A DNA stretch of 64,000 nucleotides from Podaxis mareebaensis (taxonomy: Eukaryota; Basidiomycota; Agaricomycetes; Agaricales; Agaricaceae). Below, piece after piece: positions 1 to 9,330 of the stretch; position 1 is the first letter of the stretch; every line of letters begins with the position of its first letter. The notes beneath the pieces are model-generated. The model saw only the letters and a program-made list of their open reading frames with translations. It did not search any database and was not told the DNA's origin. Location of the stretch: assembly GCA_018524725.1 (NCBI GenBank), contig JAEUWP010000586.1, forward strand, positions 124,001 to 188,000. Reading direction: 5' to 3'. Position numbers and translations under genes: made by a program.

Positions 1-477
1 CTCTCCGAGCTTTGCACCATGTGGGTCTATATTCATCGTGATAAATCAAAGGGGTGACAGCTGAAACCCCGCTCTTTTTCAGACCTACGCAACACAGGAG
101 GGTCCATATCGGCAGAAGGCAAAAGACATTTATAACGAGTTGCGTAAGAATGTAGTTAATAACGTTGCCAAGGTCAGTCTGCTTTGTGAACGTGCAGGAA
201 GATCGAAATGATTTCTCTGACGGTCTGTGCAGGAGTATGACCGTACGGGGTATGTCTGGGAACAGTATGACGCAGTAACTGGAGAGGGTAAACGGAGGTG
301 AGTATCTGTGGTGTCACTGGAGAAGCTGTTATTGAGACGCGCCCCGTGTAGTCATCCATTCACTGGGTGGACATCATTAACCGCACTCAGTATGTCGTCC
401 TATGTTTTTTCTCATGATGCAATACTGGACGCTGACTATGACGCTTTTACCCCCTAGTTCTTACGGAAAAGTATTGA
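1..477 (+). CDS. GCS1: Mannosyl-oligosaccharide glucosidase (glucosidase I), C-terminal end, partial
   Basis: This is the 3' end of a GH63 glucosidase I gene (CWH41/GLS1 family). The enzyme removes the outermost glucose of the N-glycan precursor in the ER lumen. Exons read at 1-20, 83-172, 233-297, 352-389 and 458-477 splice to about 78 residues. They contain the family blocks TYATQEGPYRQKAKD, GYVWEQYD, GKRSHPFTGWTSL and the terminal LILTEKY followed by TGA. The last intron (390-457) is needed to recover that terminus; reading through it gives an unrelated tail ending at a TAG. The gene starts outside the window. Identity is well supported by the string of conserved C-terminal motifs, although only the end is visible. 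Confidence 0.9.
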
Positions 478-847
478 AACGATGTCATGTAGGAGCAATG
501 ATAACCTTGGCAATGCTATTTATTTTCAGGATTCTTTGATGTGAAGGCGTGGAAATTCAGGAGCAAGCCTATCTGAGTGTTTTTGCAGCTACTGACGTCG
601 ATCGGCGTAATCTACGTGAGGGGGCGGCAGCTTGGGCTGGTCGTTCGAGGGAGTACCTTGGCTGGTGTCGTATGCTGACGTCACCACCTTTTCTAAAAAT
701 AGGGCGTTGACTTAGTGCAATGGTATCCACCTTGCAAACATCCACAGCTCGCGTGGAGAATGAATAAATGAAGGGTCCCTCAAGGCCGGGTACCATCAAC
801 TTCCTTGCTCCTGAGCGATCCCCGAAGGCCACTTTGACACAGTTCGA
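478..847. other. Intergenic region between GCS1 and the PAP2 gene
   Basis: About 370 bp with no convincing coding signal. It holds the 3' flank of GCS1 and the promoter or 5' leader of the next gene on the same strand. A further upstream coding exon of the phosphatase cannot be excluded, because its N-terminus is poorly conserved. Confidence 0.5.
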
Positions 848-2303
848 ATGGTCCTTGAGAGAAAGAACGAGACCTCAAAAAGAAACGAAAAGCTGGCGCA
901 AGGGACGCGTGGTCAGAATGGAACGCCTTACGCTATGGGAAGGGTTGCACCTTCCCATACTGCCAATAGCCCTTTCGGTCTCGCAAGATGGTTGAGGCTG
1001 CACGGAGTCGACCTGATTACCATGGCTCTTATGGGTGCTCTTGGATTGGGTGTCTATTTCGCAGGTAGGTGGCTACAATACTTTTGCTTCAATCCGATAA
1101 GTCCGAATACTGATGGAAATTGTCAGCGCCTGCGCCTAGTCGGTCATTCCCGATCTTCTTTCAGGACGGCGAAGTCGTATATCCTCAATTCGCATATCCT
1201 CTACGGAAGGAGATTATACCAATATGGGCGTCGGCGTTGATATCATTCTTTGCACCATTCTTCTTCTTCTGTTTGTTCCAGGCGCGGCGGAGGAGTCTTG
1301 ATGATCTTCTCACCACGACGATGGGCCTGTTAAAGAGTACGTCTATTAGACCCTGTTTCGAGCGTATGCCGTTGGTCTAAATGTTCGGTGGTGATTGATT
1401 GCTATGTCATCACAGGTCTTATTACGGCTGCTGTGTTCCAGGTCTTCATCAAGTGGTTGATAGGAGGGTTACGCCCACATTTTTACGCTGTATGTCAGCC
1501 GCGCGTGACGCAGGGATCCATGCCCTCAGGGAATGGGTTTGCGAGTCTTATGTATGATCGCAGTATCTGCACCGGCGACAAGAATCAGATCGACGATTCC
1601 TTGGAATCGATGCCATCTGGCCACTCTACAGCCGCATGGGCCGGCCTGCTCTATCTTTCGCTGTACTTTAACGCACAGCTGAAAGTGATGAGCGCACATA
1701 ATCCCGCATACTGGAAGATGATCATGTTCTTCGCTCCATTGCTTGGGGCTACACTGATCTCAGGAGCCCTGACCATAGATAAATGTGAGTCGGCATCGCT
1801 TAACAATCCAGCCATCATTCTCGAAACTGAATTGGCTTTGTATGATAGTCCACAATTGGTATGACGTTGTAGTTGGTGGGATCATTGGCTCAGCATGTGC
1901 CCTGATTGCATTTCGACAAACGTTTGCGTCTGTTTTTGATTTCCGGTTTAATCACCTATTGCTCCCTCGGTCGACATCTCTCTTCCACCCTAGGCCGTTC
2001 CTGCCTGCGAGTGGCAGCGGCGCTGGACAGTATTATACTTACCAACCTGGGCAAGAGGTGACATCGAAGGAGCTGCCATTCACACGGGAAGGCGGCTGGA
2101 GCTATGACTTCGCCACAGGGGGTGGGGAGCAGAACGTTGGAGCGCCAGGAGATGCAACTGTATTAATAATGAATGGGTTTACCGGCGGCACGGGCGGCTA
2201 TCGCGTGGGTGGAGGCGGTGGACTGGGAAGAGTTGAGGAAGGTCAGGGTCCCGGTTCCGGGCTCGGACGGCATGACAATGGGACGAGATTCCAGGGTCCG
2301 TAA
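848..2303 (+). CDS. PAP2-family lipid phosphatase (diacylglycerol pyrophosphate / phosphatidate phosphatase-like)
   Basis: Predicted integral membrane phosphatase of the DPP1/LPP family, which dephosphorylates phosphatidate and diacylglycerol pyrophosphate. Exons 848-1064, 1127-1336, 1416-1784 and 1849-2303 give 416 residues. Hydrophobic helices lie at DLITMALMGALGLGVYFA and in the IPIWASALISFFAPFFFF region. Catalytic block C1 is KWLIGGLRP, C2 is MPSGH, and C3 ends in HNWYD. The His and Asp of C3 are present, but the Ser-Arg that opens a canonical C3 is replaced by Ala-Leu. A Gly-rich hydrophilic tail of about 100 residues follows the last helix. Start 848 is the first ATG in frame with the conserved core, and the N-terminus is uncertain. 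It lies in tandem with GCS1, 370 bp downstream. Confidence 0.85.
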
Positions 2304-2614
2304 GGAAAAGAACGATTGTGAATATGAATTGTAGAGTAGTAGAAGGGAAAAAATAATAAACGGCATGGGAGGATCAGAAGATTTGTTGCTGAAAGAGGGA
2401 GGAGGATTGGGTTAGCGGGACTTTGTTGAGGAAGCAGGTTGTTCTCACGTCAGTCGTGGCCGGATGGAGAACTGGGCGGGACTGGGTGACTTGAATGTGC
2501 TGTGAGCCATCCTCGTAACCCCTCGCCTCGAGGTCCCTGCTTTTTCTTCTTCTTCACGCTGGCCACCACTATCCTCTCGCCCTTCCCCCGTCCTCCATCC
2601 CCTCTGGCTCTAGC
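2304..2614. other. Promoter/intergenic region with pyrimidine-rich tract
   Basis: About 310 bp between the phosphatase stop and the F-box start. The last 90 bp before the ATG are strongly C+T-rich (runs such as CTTTTTCTTCTTCTTC), as is common just upstream of start codons in basidiomycete genes. No gene seen. Confidence 0.45.
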
Positions 2615-4270
2615 ATGAGCACCACACCCAGATCCCAGGATGGTGCTCTCGCTCGACTTCCCGACAACGTCCTCCACAACATCTTTGATCGCCTAAAGCC
2701 ATGGGAATTGCTCTGTCTGGCCCGTATTTCAGAGCGCATCCAGCGTGTATCGCTGGGTATCTATTACGAACGTAGAGGCGTTGACGTCTCTCCTTCGGGC
2801 ATCATCGACATTACCAGAGAAGAAGACTATGACCTCCTTGCCATCCTCCGCATCACCACCTTCTTCACCAGAACTGGCCATATCTCCGTCGTCTTCGTGT
2901 TTCCGAAATGGAACTTCATGGAGAACATCAGGAACCTCACTCTCATTTTGAAGAGGCTGGTCTCCGTGGATATGATCACCCTCACATTTCGGTTTGACCC
3001 CGAGACGCGTGTCAATGAAGAGAGTAGGCCCGCGCTTCTGACTGCGGAAGCTAGGTCATCGAGGTACAAGGGCTTGTCGAAAGAACTGCAAGCCTTGTTC
3101 TCGGCTGCATTCCGCGTTGCCAGTGTAGTACGTATACTGGAGTCAGAGCAGCTGCTGAAGATGGTCGGAGGCGATTTACACGATAACTTCCTCATCCTCT
3201 CTTGTTTCGGCGTCAACGGGCCACCTGTCATCAGCAGGTATAAAGTGGCTGCAAAAGTTCGCATGAACAAGATTGTCAAGCTCGCCAGTAGAAAGCACAA
3301 GAAGGAAACTGTACCCCCTCCCGATTCCTCTGTCGTCACTCTCGACATCCGTTCCTTAGTACCCCTGGTTCCACCATTCCTTTCCTGGACTGTGATATGT
3401 CTCAATTTTCAACCACGACTCAGGCATCTATCATTCACAACCACTTCTAACGACCGCGTATACTGGGACCCACTCCTTTCCAACCTACACATTCCATCCC
3501 TTGTCCAGCTTACGATGAGCAGTAACTCCTGCACACTAAGCGACCTCGCCAAGTTCCTTAAACGGCATTTCCAATTGTCGATCCTTGATATCCGTGATTT
3601 TGCCCCTATGCCGACGGAACTTCCGAAGGTGGCGAACCTTGCATTCAGGCATCTTATCTCGCTTAGCGCCTCCTGCGAGGTCCTCGGGGTTTTCCTCTCA
3701 TATCCAGCCGATCTGTTGCCGAAACTCGAGGAGGTCCACATTGCTCTGACAGTTACCGAGGGACGTCCACTCGACCTCTCCCAGGTATGGACCACGATGG
3801 CTCCGGTCGCAGAGCGATTGCAGAGTATTGGTTCCGTTGGGCTGACTGTCGCTTATGAGGCCGGTGAATCGCCGTTCGGAGGATCTTTGGAGGGGGAGGA
3901 GAAAACGCCCCTGATACCAATGATCAAGGTCTTGACTTTGCGCATGAAGGTCGACTTAGAAAGTGATATCCTTGGACAACTTGCCGGCTGGATCATGGCG
4001 TTCACGAATATACACGAGCTGAAGGTCGAGTCTGTGTATCCATATCGATACCCTATTCAAACATTCTTTACGAAGAAGGCGATTGCGGCGGAGGAAGAGA
4101 AGAAGAGGATAAAAGAAGAGTTGTGTGAGGAGTTAAGGGCGAAATTGGTCGTGATGAAGAACCTGGATTCTTGTGAAATTTTTGGTGAAAAATACCCATT
4201 ACGAGCCGGCGCAGGTGTTGAAAAGGTGGGGAAGGGCGTGCAAAAGGAGGAATTAGAGATTCCAAAATAA
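2615..4270 (+). CDS. F-box domain protein, intronless
   Basis: Single-exon gene of 551 residues. An F-box lies at about residues 14-45 (LPDNVLHNIFDRL, then KPWELLCLARIS). F-box proteins dock on Skp1 and recruit substrates to SCF ubiquitin ligases. The rest looks like degenerate leucine-rich repeats (for example LRHLSF, LSILDIRDF, VKVLTLRMKV-type segments), followed by a charged helical stretch near residues 486-510. It follows the layout of the large lineage-specific F-box families of mushroom-forming fungi, whose substrates are mostly unknown. The lack of introns contrasts with neighbouring genes and is usual for this family. A second, unrelated-looking F-box gene lies at 7416-9032. Confidence 0.8.
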   Translation: MSTTPRSQDGALARLPDNVLHNIFDRLKPWELLCLARISERIQRVSLGIYYERRGVDVSPSGIIDITREEDYDLLAILRITTFFTRTGHISVVFVFPKWNFMENIRNLTLILKRLVSVDMITLTFRFDPETRVNEESRPALLTAEARSSRYKGLSKELQALFSAAFRVASVVRILESEQLLKMVGGDLHDNFLILSCFGVNGPPVISRYKVAAKVRMNKIVKLASRKHKKETVPPPDSSVVTLDIRSLVPLVPPFLSWTVICLNFQPRLRHLSFTTTSNDRVYWDPLLSNLHIPSLVQLTMSSNSCTLSDLAKFLKRHFQLSILDIRDFAPMPTELPKVANLAFRHLISLSASCEVLGVFLSYPADLLPKLEEVHIALTVTEGRPLDLSQVWTTMAPVAERLQSIGSVGLTVAYEAGESPFGGSLEGEEKTPLIPMIKVLTLRMKVDLESDILGQLAGWIMAFTNIHELKVESVYPYRYPIQTFFTKKAIAAEEEKKRIKEELCEELRAKLVVMKNLDSCEIFGEKYPLRAGAGVEKVGKGVQKEELEIPK

Positions 4271-6488
4271 ATCTGACGCAGGCGTAGCTTGGGTCTCTTA
4301 TACAGTACGTCTACGCCCGTGTATTGTGCGACATTTCCTTGTCATCTTTTGGGGTTTTATGATCGTTCTGGTTTGCTGTCTCCTGGGGTCTCATGTATCT
4401 TTTCTGGGGTTCACTGTAGCACTGGGCTCATAATTTGGGATTATTGGTTGCACTTCTTTTGGGCTTTTTGCGGGTTTACAGTACGGGTCTGGCTTGTTTC
4501 ATCTTGTCGTTTCGGATAAACGTTCTGCTGTCTAGAGTGTCACATGCTCCTAATCGTATGTAGTTAGACGTTACATACTGGTGAGCGGGATTCCTGATGG
4601 ACTATACTGTCTACCATCTTGACTAGGCATTTGTAGAAGTCAAGGAAGGGTGCTTGGTTTTACCGCACTACTCATGGTTTGGTTCGGCCGAACACACTTG
4701 TGCCTCCTAATATGTACTAACCGAAATACATTCAGAACATGCTAACACATCCTATTTAGTTCCGTGCATATTTTCCCGAACTGTCCACTGGGGTCCCATT
4801 GTTGTACATCAGGACGTTGAACGAGCGTGAAAACCATCCCGCCGGAACTGGCGTTGTAACCTGTCTTCGTTTCTGCGGTCGCGGCTAACCTACTCTGGCC
4901 AGAGAGGTGCATTGAAACCTCTGAATCTGCCCTGTGACTCTGTCGTTTAGGTGTCCTCCTCGGCATTCTCGGGTGTTCAGGATCTGGCTGCTCGCTACAC
5001 GCCCCGTCACTCACTAGACTCTGGGTTGGGCGGTAGATGTCTTGCTAGGCTACACCAAGGCAAAAATATGTCGGTTTTCAAATTCATGTATCTCCAATAC
5101 TTTCGAAAAACGCAGGAGCTAGGGAGACAATGGGTGTTTCTTATCGAGACCAATTCGTTTCAGGCGATCTTGATAATCTGAGCCTGCCGTTCAAGTGACC
5201 TCTCTTGTTTGATTGTCAAGCAATTTCCCAAATCCCCAGGAGCCCTGGGACTTAGCTCGCGTGATTTGGCGAGTTCGTGTAAACGTGGAATGGCTTGGGC
5301 CTAGGCCATTCTATCGCTGATCATCTTGCTTCCATTCTGTTTGTTTGCACTTGGCACCAATGCTCTATGATTTTTTTTTTGACGACGGCAGCCCATATTG
5401 GTACCTCTCTTATCCCCGCGGCCACGCAATTTTGCCCTACATAGACTTCTCTACCATATTATCGACGGACTACTCAAATCCAATTAAGTTCTTCGGCTCT
5501 AGAACATGCATTTCTGTGCTGTCAAACCTCGTTACAAGGGTAATCAGCGCAATCCGGTCCCTACGGAGTTCGCCGAGCATTTACGCTGTGGATTGCCCCC
5601 TGGTTAACAGCCCTGAAAATAAGGCTTTCGTCATTTGGGTCGACACACCAACCGTCTCAAGGTTGCGGTCCACTGTCCAGGGCTCACTTGTGGGTGTTTC
5701 ACCCAACGCGAATTTGACAGAAAAAAGGGTCAAAAATCAAACCGAAATCCGATCTATCAGTGTTTTTCTTTTGACCTGCCGTCAAGCTTTCATAAATATT
5801 AGAGAAAAGGCACTAGTTGTCCACGAGCATACGGCAAGAGAATAATGTAAATGTAACGACCTGGGCTTGGAGGATTACTCGCGCAGTGTAAATGTGCTGT
5901 ACTGGTTAATTGGGTGGTATCGTCGTTCGGAGGATTGACCCCGTTCCCTCCTTGGGGAAAGTGTGACTTGACTGTCATCATCGGTTATGCTCTCCTGCAG
6001 CAGTGAAGCACATTATTCTGTCTCGGCTCACACCGTCGGCCCAGTCAATTGCCCCCTGGTCGCTTACCCCTTGGGACTGGCTCGATAGGAATTCATTACT
6101 TGTGGCAATAAGCACGCCCCTTGACCATTGTTGTTCCCAACCTGGTCCTTGTCCTTCCCCCAATACGATGGATTGATCGCTACTGATTGGGTGAAACACT
6201 TCGAAGCTCCTTGCTGAGCAATTCAATGGTCGTCTTCCGTCCTCCTGTATGTCAATGTTCCCACATGTGCGGTTTTTATGTACGTAGAATCCACCCCTAT
6301 ACAGTCACTAGATATGCGAAGTCCAAAGCGAGAACATCACTCTTCCAACTACATATCTGTTGTTCTGGTTATTAAATTAAGCTTTAATTATGATCTCAGC
6401 AACACGTTCGATGATCACATGACTTGATGAGGTTCGCGCGACGCGACAGGACTCACTCCCAACTTGACCACAATCAAACCCACCGACA
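4271..6488. other. Gene-poor region
   Basis: About 2.2 kb with no recognisable gene. The longest open frame (ATG near 5360 to 5845, plus strand, about 161 codons) has no recognisable motif and is probably fortuitous. A 24-nt imperfect palindrome centred on GGGCC lies at 5288-5311 (arms GAATGGC / GCCATTC). I see no terminal repeats, reverse transcriptase or transposase motifs. The last 100-200 bp should include the SPC24 promoter. Confidence 0.4.
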
Positions 6489-7295
6489 ATGTCCATCGAC
6501 GTCCAGGAAGCCATGTAAGTACTGCATACACCTTACATGCTCTGATTTTAAGATGGTATTGATTGTATAGCAAGGCCATTCGCGACATGCGTCCTATCAT
6601 CGATCCAGAGGAGGATTACCTGACCATCGTTGCTGCTGAACAGAAACTCGCCGCATCTGAAGCCAAGAGGAAGAAAGAACTCGAGGAAGCGCACGCTAAC
6701 CTCAAAGGTACGCCACATTTTGTCAAGTAGAAGGGTCTCGCTCAAATTTCCTTCCGCACAGCTCTGGCCAGGGCTCTGGAGGCAGCTCGAGTTTCTTCCA
6801 CTCGTCCAGACTCCGTACCTTCTGCCGAGGCACATGCTGCTGCTCTCAACAAGTACGATAGCACAAAGTTTTCGCTGATGAAGGCAATCAGCGACATACA
6901 AAGCGAGATTGGAAGCAAGGAGGCTGAACTAGCTGCCCTCAAAGAGGAGGCGAGGAAATTGGAGGAGTATGACCCAGCGGCGGAACATGAAAAGGAACTG
7001 GATGGCTCTGCGTACGTTGGGTATATGCTGATTTCCCTGTGTTTCTGACTAAGTAACTGTAGGCTACGGCTGGCAATCTATAAGGCTTTAGGTTTTGAGC
7101 CCATTCCTGACAAGAATGGGGAGATAACCAAGATGCTTGTCCGTGAGTATCGCGCGAACACCGACCCCTTTCATACTCTCAAATATGTTGTTTCGTACAG
7201 GCTCACAATCTGGGGATCTCCACGTCGTTGACCTCACAACGAACGGGCCAGGTTTCGAAAATACCCAAAAGCTCTGGAACATTGCTCGTTCGTGA
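6489..7295 (+). CDS. SPC24: Kinetochore protein Spc24
   Basis: Small coiled-coil subunit of the Ndc80 complex, which links kinetochores to spindle microtubules; Spc24-Spc25 form the centromere-proximal end. Exons 6489-6514, 6571-6707, 6762-7011, 7063-7142 and 7201-7295 join to 195 residues. A long charged coiled coil (roughly residues 25-125, with EQKLAASEAKRKKELEEAHA and IQSEIGSKEAELAALKEEA) precedes a compact C-terminal domain beginning LRLAIYKALGFEP and including GDLHVVDL. This order and size match Spc24. All four introns have GT..AG ends and restore one frame. It converges on the F-box gene at 7416-9032, with 120 bp between stops. Confidence 0.85.
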
Positions 7296-7415
7296 TCCTG
7301 GATTTCTATTTTTTTTTTCCGGTCTTGTTGTAGTTTAGGTGAGGTCTTCTGATTCCCTGTCATCTGCACATGGGATTTATTAAAACCTCTCAGACGTAAT
7401 TTGTATCGCTATCGT

Positions 7416-9032
7416 TTATTGTTCGCCTTCATAGAGGTGCTCAACTAGTTGTCCATCCTCGAAGACTCCCAACCTCAAACCTTGGCTTGTCAATTTGCGA
7501 ACCCGATTCCTGTCCTTCAAATCCCAATTCAGGTGCCGACCGAATGTCTTTACTTGAAAACCATTTCCCAGCCTTTCCCGCCTTGTCTCTGCGATCTTCA
7601 GAAGTGCCTTCCGAACAGTGACCTTATAGTCATTATCAGTCTTCGGGATCTCTACATCATCATGCCCAGCCATCTCAGCTTGATCAATGATGCAAACTTC
7701 CTCCAAGGCGGGGAGCCACGTCCGATCGTAGCTCAAACACCCCAAAATCTCATCCGTATTCGCAAGCAAGCATCGAATCAGCGATAGTTTGCGGACACTG
7801 GGCAATTGGGTTAGGATGACGCTCCAATCTACTTCTGTCTCTTCAGGATCTTCCAAGAACCACACTAACTCCAAGTCAGTGACCGTTGATGGCAACTCCG
7901 CCAAGAACGTGTCAAAGATCTCCGATCCGATTGTGTTATAATTCCTGATTCCCAAGCCAAGCGTTCGCAGGGACGGCAAGCGTACATGACGCAGGAAAGA
8001 TGTACTCCATTCGTTTGCAACGCAGGTCCACTCGAGGACTTCCATCTTTGGGAGAACAAGTTCTTTGTCCAGAGTGGGGAGGTTGGATGGTATCCCATAA
8101 GAACGACGACCCCTCGCACGAAAGTCGGTGAGATTTGGGAGGAGCTGCAGGAGATGGAGGCAGAAGCCGATAGGAACATCCAGTAGGTTCACACTTGAGA
8201 TGCTCTTTGCCCAAGTCTGCTCGGCGATGGTTGGGGAAATGATAAGCATGGTATGTTTGGCGATCAACCCCTTTAAACGGGGCGCATTACATGTTATCTC
8301 CGTCTTGGAAATGGTAGTACCGCTGGTATCATACCCGAAGCGTAGTTCTTCGAGTCTCAGGAAGTCTTCAAAATCGAACGGTGACCATGCGGGAGGTGCC
8401 GAGCTCAACCTCAGCACCTTGATTCGTAGTGCATTTATAGGTTGGAAGACAACGTCTCGGAATTGCACGAGCAGATTGAAGCCATCGGGGTCGTATTTGA
8501 GGTTTTCATCGTCCGACCTATTGGTGGCATTGATGGGCAAATTCTCGTGATTGAAGTTGAGTTCGAGTGAGAAGGACAGGTCCTTAGAATTTGTGAGGTA
8601 AAGTCGTAGGAGTCTGAGGCTGGGTGCGACATCGTGTCTCCCTTGAACATCGATAACGAGAGACACCCAAAGTTCAGGAGTCGCTTGAACGATATGGTAC
8701 CACTGGGAGCAGACGGAACCAAGGAGAAGCGGGAGGTGTTGATCGTTCTGATCTGAATAGGTCTCCCTGCTGTAGAGACGGAGATTACGGGACGTGATGT
8801 CGACAGGAGAGACAACGTATTCGAAAACGCGGGAGAGTACGTGTGGGGGAAGATTACGTGTGGTTGAGCGGAGGGTGTTCAAGCGTCGCAAGAGAGCAAC
8901 ACGGTTGTTGGTAAGTGTGTTTATGAGACTTCCAAGACGGTCGACTTCCGCCTCGATAAAATTGGTTTCATCTTGTCGCGTTGATTGGCTTTGGGATTGC
9001 GTGCAGTGAGAACAATGAGGGCAGAAAGACAT
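7416..9032 (-). CDS. F-box domain protein, intronless
   Basis: Single-exon gene of 538 residues. A Cys/His-rich N-terminus (CPHCSHC) is followed by a short coiled coil (about 25-55) and an F-box-like segment (LPPHVLSRVFEYV, then PLLLGSVCSQWYHIVQATPELW). That pattern is typical of agaricomycete F-box families. The remainder has leucine-rich repeat character (LPSLRTLGLGIRN, TVTDLELVWF, LPSVRKLSLIRC). It presumably acts as an SCF substrate adaptor of unknown target. The start at 9032 is the first ATG of the frame and gives the full N-terminal segment usual for these proteins. It lies about 300 bp downstream of the CAF-1 gene on the same strand. Confidence 0.75.
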   Translation of the reverse strand: MSFCPHCSHCTQSQSQSTRQDETNFIEAEVDRLGSLINTLTNNRVALLRRLNTLRSTTRNLPPHVLSRVFEYVVSPVDITSRNLRLYSRETYSDQNDQHLPLLLGSVCSQWYHIVQATPELWVSLVIDVQGRHDVAPSLRLLRLYLTNSKDLSFSLELNFNHENLPINATNRSDDENLKYDPDGFNLLVQFRDVVFQPINALRIKVLRLSSAPPAWSPFDFEDFLRLEELRFGYDTSGTTISKTEITCNAPRLKGLIAKHTMLIISPTIAEQTWAKSISSVNLLDVPIGFCLHLLQLLPNLTDFRARGRRSYGIPSNLPTLDKELVLPKMEVLEWTCVANEWSTSFLRHVRLPSLRTLGLGIRNYNTIGSEIFDTFLAELPSTVTDLELVWFLEDPEETEVDWSVILTQLPSVRKLSLIRCLLANTDEILGCLSYDRTWLPALEEVCIIDQAEMAGHDDVEIPKTDNDYKVTVRKALLKIAETRRERLGNGFQVKTFGRHLNWDLKDRNRVRKLTSQGLRLGVFEDGQLVEHLYEGEQ

Positions 9033-9330
9033 TGCCTCTATGTGGCATCACATGGAGACCGGTTTCATATCCAATCATGATCCGTATGATGGCGTTCGTA
9101 AATACCCAGAAATACAATATTTGCCCACTGCCTGCATTGCAATCTCATCTAAGTGTCCAGGGAAAGCGATAAATTGTCGCGAACTAAATAATAATTAGTA
9201 ATGGTACAGGAGAAGGTCGGGCCATATCTGTCCACCCCAAAACCGAGCATTCGAACTTCAGCACGGTCTACGACTGCATTAGTTGCGCCTAGTGAGAAAA
9301 TATCAGTACCATGTAAATCATAGCATATAA

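Noticed and set aside
390..457. Longer C-terminus of GCS1 reading SSYVFSHDAILDADYDAFTP
   Set aside because: This is an intron with GTATGT donor, CTGAC branch and CCCCTAG acceptor; splicing gives the family-typical LTEKY end.
5360..5845. 161-codon frame as a real gene
   Set aside because: No motif, no splice context, Phe/Asp homopolymer-like start, and a composition unlike neighbouring genes.
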